A model generated the notes under the pieces. That model was given only the letters and a program-made list of their open reading frames with translations, made no database searches and was not told the DNA's origin. A DNA stretch of 6,648 bases, taken from contig RHKR01000129.1 in the NCBI GenBank assembly GCA_008363265.1, forward strand, positions 1 through 6,648, in the 5' to 3' direction. The position numbers and the translations under genes are program-made. Shown one piece after another: positions 1 through 5,276 of the stretch. Positions within the stretch are counted from its first letter, which is position 1. Each line of letters begins with the position of its first letter. Source of the DNA: Chlorobiota bacterium. Its GTDB lineage: Bacteria; Bacteroidota; Ignavibacteria; Ignavibacteriales; Ignavibacteriaceae.

Positions 1-761
1 TTGCAGAGCAGGCGGCCTCGATCAAAGAGGTGACCGCCACCGCCAAGGAGATACTTAACACCTCCAACAGCCTGTTGAAAACCCTCGAAGAGAAGATCGG
101 TGTAAGTGTCGATCAGGCTTCCGCGACAGCGGAAGAGGGAAGAAGTAACCTCACCACCCTCGAGAATGCCATACATCAATTGATCGAAGCCACCGGATCG
201 ATATCCGCAAAGCTCTCGGTTATCAATTCAAAAGCAAACAAGATATCCACCGTGGTTACAACCATTAACAAGATATCCGATCAGACCAACCTCCTCTCGC
301 TCAACGCGGCGATAGAGGCGGAAAAAGCCGGCGAATTCGGCAAAGGTTTCTCCGTTGTCGCCAGGGAGATCAGCCGCCTCGCCGACCAAACTGCCGTCGC
401 CACACATGACATCGAACACATGGTCCGGGAAATGCAGTCGTCCGTTTCATCCGGCGTGATGGAGATGGACAAATTTTCCGAAGAAGTAAGACGTGACAGC
501 ATCACCGTTTCAAGTATCTCCGGGAAACTTAACGATGTGATCAACAGTGTGAATGAACTGGCGCCTCACTTCGATGAGTTCAATTTTGGAATGAGGCGGC
601 AGACAGAAGGAGCGGAACAGATCAGTGAGGCGATGCAGCAACTCTCTGTGGCCTCTGAACAGACCAAGGAATCGCTCCAGGAATTCAGATCTGCCACCGG
701 TCAGCTTACCTCTGCGGTTTCGATATTGAATGATGAACTCACCAAGTTCAGGGTTGGCTGA
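1..761 (+). CDS. Methyl-accepting chemotaxis protein, C-terminal signalling domain (5' truncated at window edge)
   Basis: This is the cytoplasmic signalling half of a chemoreceptor that would bind CheW and CheA and control kinase activity. The frame is open from base 3, reading AEQAASIKEV before a GTG at 30, so that GTG is an internal Val codon and the real start lies left of the window. About 252 residues are visible. The receptor hairpin tip is encoded at 282-350 (QTNLLSLNAAIEAEKAGEFG), followed by the WspA-like block LADQTAVATHDIE. Candidate methylation Glu/Gln pairs lie at 132-137, 615-620 and 657-662. The protein ends KFRVG, with no NWETF-type pentapeptide for tethering CheR or CheB. The stop is one base before the next MCP gene, so the two are probably cotranscribed. 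The sensor domain, membrane segments and HAMP are not visible, so the ligand cannot be guessed. The MCP call is secure; which of the two receptors deserves the name WspA is not. Confidence 0.95.
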   Translation, partial: AEQAASIKEVTATAKEILNTSNSLLKTLEEKIGVSVDQASATAEEGRSNLTTLENAIHQLIEATGSISAKLSVINSKANKISTVVTTINKISDQTNLLSLNAAIEAEKAGEFGKGFSVVAREISRLADQTAVATHDIEHMVREMQSSVSSGVMEMDKFSEEVRRDSITVSSISGKLNDVINSVNELAPHFDEFNFGMRRQTEGAEQISEAMQQLSVASEQTKESLQEFRSATGQLTSAVSILNDELTKFRVG

Positions 762-762
762 G

Positions 763-2892
763 ATGAAAAAGCTGATCCTGAAACTGAATATTATCCTTCG
801 CCGCTTCACGGTTCTCACCAAACTCATCCTCATCGGGTTGCTGCTCGGCGTCCCCCTGACGATCATGCTCTTTATTAACCTGTCGAATCTCCTTGAATCT
901 GTCGAATTTGTCCGGATGGAGAAAGCAGGGGTGAAGATTTTCCGTCCCCTCAGCGCCCTGCAGGTTCACCTTATGGAGCACAAATCGTACACTTTTGCGG
1001 GTACTGCCTCCGGGCATGATTTTCAGTCACAGATCGCGGCACTGAACTCCCAGATCAAGGATGAGTTCGATAAACTGACCGCAGCTTCCCTGGATGTTGG
1101 CGAACTCATTTCGGTGGATGAGGAAACACTGAGCCGTGAGAAGGAGTATTATGTTGCGCCGAGGGCACTTCTTTCGCAATGGGAGAAACTGATATCGAAA
1201 GGGAGGAATATTTCAGATGCCGAACTGCAGATCGAATATGACAAACTCTCCAACGACATTCAGAAACTGATGAAGCTTATAACCATCCGTTCGAGACTGA
1301 TCCTTGATCCCGCCGGCGATTCCTACTACCTTATGTATGTTGCGGTTCACAAGATGCCAAAGGTGCACGATCTGATGGGGAGCTCTTTCCTCCTGGCGAT
1401 CGAGGATGAGAAGGACACACTCTTCAACAGCGACCGTCTTTCAGAGATGATCTATCTCAGCCGAAGCCTCAAAGTAAACATTACAGATGAAATACCCTCT
1501 TCCATCAGCAGCACGATAGATCTCGATCCCGAGTTCAACGGCGAACTCGAATCGATAGCGCAAACCCTTTCCCCAATGCTCGACAGATACCGGTCGGAAA
1601 TGGTCTCGTTGATTGAAATATATGAGAATATCATCAGGAATAACAGATCATACGGTATCGAGGAACTGACCAGTCTCACGATCGCCAAGCTCGACCAAAG
1701 TCTTGAGTTTACCAACGCGACTTTTGCGGAGCTCGAAAAAGTGCTCAATGTCGCTGTTAACCGTACGTATTTCCGTATCGTCTTCCGTCTGATGATCGCA
1801 GGTGGGGCATTCGTGCTTGCAATGATCTTCATCTACTTCACAGCCCGGGGGATCATCACTCCCGTTACCGGTGTCGCGGAGATAGCCAACAGTCTCGCTG
1901 ATGGTGACATCAAAACCTCGAAGGAGAGAATACGTGCTTTGGAGACAAAGTACCTTGTGACCAAAGGGAAGGCGGAGAAAGAGAAGGATGAGATCTGGAA
2001 CCTCTTCAGGGCTATCCGGACAACAATTTTTGATCTGGAGGCGCTTCTTGGTGAGGTGGGTAAGGCCGGCATTGCCGTCACTTCGGCGGTAACCCAGATC
2101 TCCTCATCGGTTCAGGCGCTTAATGCTGCCATCAATCAGCAGGCTGCCTCCACGGCTGAGGTTAATGCGACAGGAAAAGAGATATACAGCAGCTCTATCC
2201 ATCTCTCGAGAACTGTGGACGAAGTGGCTGACAAGTCGGGTAAATCACTGCAGCTTGCCGACAGGGGTGTTGCCGGACTTAACGAGATCACAGGCTCCAT
2301 GACATCACTTGAAGAGGGCTCACGTGACATTTCTGAAAAACTGGCACTTCTTTATCAGAAAACGGCCAACATTTCGAATGTGATAACAACGATCACAAAG
2401 ATAGCCACCCAGACCAATCTTCTTTCGCTGAACGCCTCGATAGAGGCGGAAAAAGCGGGTGAATACGGCGCGGGATTTTCGATAGTCGCCTCAGAAATAA
2501 AACGCCTCGCGGATGAGACAGCAATGGCCGCCCTTGAGATCGAGGAAATGATCCACGAGATGCAGCAAGCGGTGAAATCAGGCGTTATAGGGGTCGAGGT
2601 TTATGCCGGCACCACTCGCTCGAGCGCGGGCCGCATTTCAGGCATAGCCGAGAGCATAAACGAGATCATTCAGTATACCCGCGACGTTCTTCCAAGTTTT
2701 GAGGCGGTCAGTTCACAAATGAAGATGCAGACCGATGGCGCCGCTCAGATCAGCGACGCGATGAGTGAACTCAACACAGTGGCACTCCACACTCGGGAGT
2801 CGATCTCGGAATTTACAGAGATAACCCAGCGTCTCGAGGGGGCGGTTGTTTCCCTCCGTGAAGTTGTCTCCAAGTTCAGGTTTGGAGGCTGA
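763..2892 (+). CDS. wspA: Methyl-accepting chemotaxis protein, full length (WspA-like receptor)
   Basis: Transmembrane chemoreceptor of 709 residues. TM1 is at about 18-40. A mainly helical, presumably periplasmic sensor region covers 41-337 and contains the motif LDPAGDSYYLM (181-191), which I recall from many all-helical bacterial sensor domains. TM2 is at about 339-359, a HAMP-like region at about 361-425, and then the signalling hairpin with tip QTNLLSLNASIEAEKAGEYG (550-569). The end, KFRFGG, lacks a CheR-tethering pentapeptide. I chose ATG 763, one base after the MCP1 stop with AGGG at 750-753, over the in-frame ATG at 730, which lies inside MCP1 and has no visible ribosome site; starting at 730 would add 11 residues. 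The hairpin aligns with that of MCP1 with about a one-residue difference, suggesting paralogous receptors. The ligand is unknown. The HAMP connector is unusually long. The wspA symbol rests on operon position and signalling-domain resemblance. Confidence 0.93.
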   Translation: MKKLILKLNIILRRFTVLTKLILIGLLLGVPLTIMLFINLSNLLESVEFVRMEKAGVKIFRPLSALQVHLMEHKSYTFAGTASGHDFQSQIAALNSQIKDEFDKLTAASLDVGELISVDEETLSREKEYYVAPRALLSQWEKLISKGRNISDAELQIEYDKLSNDIQKLMKLITIRSRLILDPAGDSYYLMYVAVHKMPKVHDLMGSSFLLAIEDEKDTLFNSDRLSEMIYLSRSLKVNITDEIPSSISSTIDLDPEFNGELESIAQTLSPMLDRYRSEMVSLIEIYENIIRNNRSYGIEELTSLTIAKLDQSLEFTNATFAELEKVLNVAVNRTYFRIVFRLMIAGGAFVLAMIFIYFTARGIITPVTGVAEIANSLADGDIKTSKERIRALETKYLVTKGKAEKEKDEIWNLFRAIRTTIFDLEALLGEVGKAGIAVTSAVTQISSSVQALNAAINQQAASTAEVNATGKEIYSSSIHLSRTVDEVADKSGKSLQLADRGVAGLNEITGSMTSLEEGSRDISEKLALLYQKTANISNVITTITKIATQTNLLSLNASIEAEKAGEYGAGFSIVASEIKRLADETAMAALEIEEMIHEMQQAVKSGVIGVEVYAGTTRSSAGRISGIAESINEIIQYTRDVLPSFEAVSSQMKMQTDGAAQISDAMSELNTVALHTRESISEFTEITQRLEGAVVSLREVVSKFRFGG
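2884..2888 (+). promoter_or_regulatory. Shine-Dalgarno site GGAGG for the wspB-like gene
   Basis: A perfect GGAGG lies in the last codons of the upstream MCP gene, seven bases before GTG 2896. It supports GTG as the start of the first CheW gene and suggests coupled translation. Confidence 0.8.
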
Positions 2893-2895
2893 CGG

Positions 2896-3354
2896 GTGCT
2901 CTGTCTTACTTTTGAGATCGGTGAAAACCGGTATGCCATTAATGCCAGCGAAGTGATCGAAGTGGCACCTCCGGTGAACATGACCACATTCCCCAAGGCA
3001 CCCTCTTATTTCGCGGGAAGATTCAATTTCCGTGGAGACATTGTACCCGTGATCGATCTTAGGGACCTCCTGATGGGCCTCACGACCAAAAAATATCTCA
3101 GCACAAGGATACTGGTTGTTAATTATCATGCAGGTGAAGAAACCCACAAACTCGGCCTTCTCTGCGAAAAAGTGATGGATATCATCAGGATCAAGGAGGA
3201 TGAACTCCAGAACCCCGGTCTGATCACCGAGGAAACGGGATATCTTGGCCGCCTGATAAATCTTAAAACCGGAATAGTACAGTTGATCTCGGTTATTGAT
3301 CTTCTTCCACCGTTCCTCAGGAAGGATCTTTTTAGAGAGGCAGCCGGTGAGTAA
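2896..3354 (+). CDS. wspB: CheW-type adaptor protein (WspB-like)
   Basis: Cytoplasmic scaffold that links chemoreceptors to the CheA kinase. The 152-residue protein is essentially a single CheW domain: the opening strand LCLTFEIGENRYAINASEV, then GRFNFRGDIVPVIDLRDLL around residues 41-59, ILVVNY, and a final VQLISVIDLLPPFL. These are typical CheW strand motifs. Length fits a stand-alone CheW. The start is GTG at 2896, three bases after the MCP2 stop, chosen because GGAGG sits seven bases upstream. Its 3' end overlaps the methyltransferase gene by 8 bases, and AGAGAGG inside it serves that gene. In Wsp systems one of two adaptors, WspB or WspD, occupies this position between receptor and CheR. 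The name wspB is by position and size, since CheW sequences alone separate poorly. Confidence 0.92.
   Translation: MLCLTFEIGENRYAINASEVIEVAPPVNMTTFPKAPSYFAGRFNFRGDIVPVIDLRDLLMGLTTKKYLSTRILVVNYHAGEETHKLGLLCEKVMDIIRIKEDELQNPGLITEETGYLGRLINLKTGIVQLISVIDLLPPFLRKDLFREAAGE
3334..3340 (+). promoter_or_regulatory. Shine-Dalgarno-like AGAGAGG for the cheR-type gene
   Basis: AGAGAGG is located six bases before GTG 3347 and inside the end of the wspB-like gene. It supports a start at 3347 and not at the earlier in-frame TTG at 3296, which would give a longer overlap and a non-family N-terminus. Confidence 0.65.
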
Positions 3355-4609
3355 TCCGCTTGCTGCTTTGCGAGAGATAACTGATCTGCTGGCCGGGAAG
3401 ATCGGCCTCGACTATTCAACCATTGGCATAAAGAGCATAGAACTCGCCGTAAACAGGAAAATGAACACTCTTGGTATCGAATCGATACACCGGTTCGCAA
3501 CACTTCTTGGTTCGGATGAAGCTGAATTTCAGGCATTTGTTGAATCCATAGTTGTCCCCGAAACATGGTTCTTCAGGGATGTGGAGCCGTTCAACTTTTT
3601 GAAGGAGGAAGTGATCGGCAGATTCATGAATCCCGCACCCCGGCCTCTGAGGATACTCTCGATCCCCTCATCCACCGGTGAGGAACCCTATTCTGTCGCA
3701 ATATCACTTCTCGATATCAATTTTCCACCGGAGATCACCCAGATCGATGCTGTTGATATCAGCGAAAAGGCCCTGAAAAAAGGGAAAGCGGCACTCTTCG
3801 GAAAATCATCTTTCAGAGGGGAAGATGCGGGAATGCTGGAAAAATATTTTACACGAGAGGGCGAATCCTTCCGTCTGAATGAGAGGGCCCGGAAAATGGT
3901 CAGTTTCCAGAAGGGTAATCTGTGTGAATCAGGATTCCTCAACGGCAAACAACCATATGATATTGTGTTTTGCAGAAACCTGGTGATCTATCTCGACAAA
4001 CAGGCCAGGGAAACCGCGGTCGCCAACATCAAAAGACTGCTGAAAAAGGGAGGGTATCTCTTCTCGGGTCACACAGAGGTGATGTTCTTTGCCGGTTCAG
4101 GGTTCTCCGCCATTTCAAGGCCCAAGACTTTCGTTCTTCTGAATGAAGAACCGGTTCCCCGGGTATCATCAGCGGTCAAGTCAGCTGCCCCAGGATTCAA
4201 AAATAATATCCCCGAACGGAATTTTGTACGTCCATCTTCCGCGGTTAAGCAAAAAGTGGCCGGGAGGATCAGTGACGCGGGGATACCGCCCGGTAACGGG
4301 TTTGATATTGAGTATATCAAGAGTCTTGCCGATGGCGGTGATTACCCATCCGCAAGAAAAAAGTGTGAGGAGTTGATCTTCAGGGAACCCGCCAACAGGG
4401 AATTGCTCTGCCTGATGGGGGTGATCGATCACGCCACAGGTTTGATCGATGAGGCCGAGAACAACTTTCTGAAAGTGCTTTATCTTGAACCGAACCACGA
4501 GGAAGCCCTCGTCCACATCAGCCTCCTTTATGATGAGAAGGGGGACAGTTCGCGGTCGAAGATCTACAGGGAAAGACTTAAAAGAATTACCGACAGGAAG
4601 AACCGATGA
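3347..4609 (+). CDS. wspC: CheR-type chemoreceptor methyltransferase with C-terminal TPR repeats (WspC-like)
   Basis: SAM-dependent methyltransferase that esterifies Glu side chains on chemoreceptors to set adaptation. With the GTG start at 3347 the protein has 420 residues. An N-terminal helical CheR domain ends with VPETWFFRD (70-78). The SAM-binding fold has LRILSIPSSTGEEPYSVAI (101-119), the acidic strand DAVDISEKAL (134-143), SSFRGED (154-160) and the catalytic-core motif YDIVFCRNLVIYLD (204-217). A low-complexity linker covers about 267-320. A TPR-like helical region covers about 321-410 (EALVHISLLYDEKGD near its end). CheR plus TPR is the WspC architecture. Neither receptor here has a CheR-docking pentapeptide, so it presumably acts without such a tether, as known for WspC. 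It overlaps the upstream gene by 8 bases and the next by ATGA. Ser replaces the Cys common before STGEE in relatives. Confidence 0.95.
   Translation: MSNPLAALREITDLLAGKIGLDYSTIGIKSIELAVNRKMNTLGIESIHRFATLLGSDEAEFQAFVESIVVPETWFFRDVEPFNFLKEEVIGRFMNPAPRPLRILSIPSSTGEEPYSVAISLLDINFPPEITQIDAVDISEKALKKGKAALFGKSSFRGEDAGMLEKYFTREGESFRLNERARKMVSFQKGNLCESGFLNGKQPYDIVFCRNLVIYLDKQARETAVANIKRLLKKGGYLFSGHTEVMFFAGSGFSAISRPKTFVLLNEEPVPRVSSAVKSAAPGFKNNIPERNFVRPSSAVKQKVAGRISDAGIPPGNGFDIEYIKSLADGGDYPSARKKCEELIFREPANRELLCLMGVIDHATGLIDEAENNFLKVLYLEPNHEEALVHISLLYDEKGDSSRSKIYRERLKRITDRKNR
4595..4600 (+). promoter_or_regulatory. Shine-Dalgarno site AGGAAG for the wspD-like gene
   Basis: AGGAAG lies five bases before ATG 4606 (AGGA core, seven bases), within the last codons of the methyltransferase gene. 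It supports the ATGA-overlap start. Confidence 0.65.
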
Positions 4610-5274
4610 CCGGAAAAGAGAGTAAATGCTGGAAAGTCATAGGCGTGTTCGGAGACAAGTCGTGTGAGAGTCTCACTGAATATCTCCACTGCAAACACTG
4701 CCCCGTCTATACAAGTGCCGCCCGTGATTTTTTCGACCGTGATATCCCCCCGGAATTTATAGATACATGGACCGAGACCCTCTCCCACAAGAAAGAAGTG
4801 ATCGAGAAGGGGGACCTTTCGGTCACGGTTTTCAGATTGGGAAGTGAAGTACTCGCGATCCCGACCGACGCGTTCCTTGTGGCTGTGGAGATCAAGCCGG
4901 TCCACTTCGTTCCGTTCAGAACCAACCGGACATTCCGCGGTCTGGTGAATATCGACGGGGAATTGCTTCTTTGCTTCAGTCTCGAGAACCTCCTGGGTCT
5001 TTCGAGGTCGGGGGTTCAGGAGAGTGAAGGGAAGGCTGTTTACAACCGGATGGTTGCAGTAAGGGGCGCGAATGAAAGAGTGGTTTTCGAAGTGGATGAA
5101 GTGATCGGGGTTACCAGGATAGCTTCTTCCCTTATCACAAAATTACCATCAACAGCCCAGAAGGCGGGGGAGATATTCTCCCGCGGAATATTTGAAGTGG
5201 CGGGTCTTTCGGCTGCCTTGCTCGATGAGCACAAGGTATGTGAGTCGTTCCGCTCAACATTAAAGTTTCAGTGA
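4606..5274 (+). CDS. wspD: CheW-type adaptor with Cys-rich N-terminus (WspD-like)
   Basis: Second adaptor of the array, 222 residues, cytoplasmic. The N-terminal 35 residues have CWKVIGVFGDKSC followed by LHCKHCPVY, giving Cys8, Cys20, Cys29 and Cys32 with His28 and His31. From memory of the family, this CW-IGV-GD-SC…HC--CPVY block is the hallmark of WspD-type CheW proteins. A linker covers about 36-66. The CheW domain is at about 67-215, with VTVFRLGSEVLAIPTDAFL, FRGLVNIDGELLLCFSLENLL and the late RMVAVRGANERVVFEVDEV. ATG 4606 overlaps the methyltransferase stop as ATGA, with AGGAAG upstream. Position between wspC-like and wspE-like genes matches the Wsp operon. The role of the Cys/His segment (metal, redox or structural) is not known to me. 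Confidence 0.95.
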   Translation: MTGKESKCWKVIGVFGDKSCESLTEYLHCKHCPVYTSAARDFFDRDIPPEFIDTWTETLSHKKEVIEKGDLSVTVFRLGSEVLAIPTDAFLVAVEIKPVHFVPFRTNRTFRGLVNIDGELLLCFSLENLLGLSRSGVQESEGKAVYNRMVAVRGANERVVFEVDEVIGVTRIASSLITKLPSTAQKAGEIFSRGIFEVAGLSAALLDEHKVCESFRSTLKFQ

Positions 5275-5276
5275 AG

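Noticed and set aside
30..761. MCP1 read as a complete 243-residue soluble protein from GTG 30
   Set aside because: The frame is open to the window edge and the residues before 30 (AEQAASIKE) match the equivalent segment of MCP2, so GTG 30 is internal and the gene is truncated.
730..762. Start of MCP2 at ATG 730
   Set aside because: It lies inside MCP1 coding sequence without a visible ribosome site; ATG 763 directly after the MCP1 stop gives a normal short charged N-terminus before TM1.
310..2456. 19-base identity between 310-328 and 2438-2456 as a mobile or recombination repeat
   Set aside because: It encodes the conserved receptor tip (IEAEKA) in both genes and is explained by shared ancestry and selection; flanks diverge at once.
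2713..3147. Minus-strand open frame of 144 codons and the other minus-strand frames
   Set aside because: They lie antisense to genes with unmistakable chemotaxis domains, show no family motif and have no independent ribosome site or spacing logic.
3296..3346. CheR start at TTG 3296
   Set aside because: It would overlap the CheW gene by 59 bases and add residues unlike CheR N-termini; GTG 3347 has a well-placed ribosome site.
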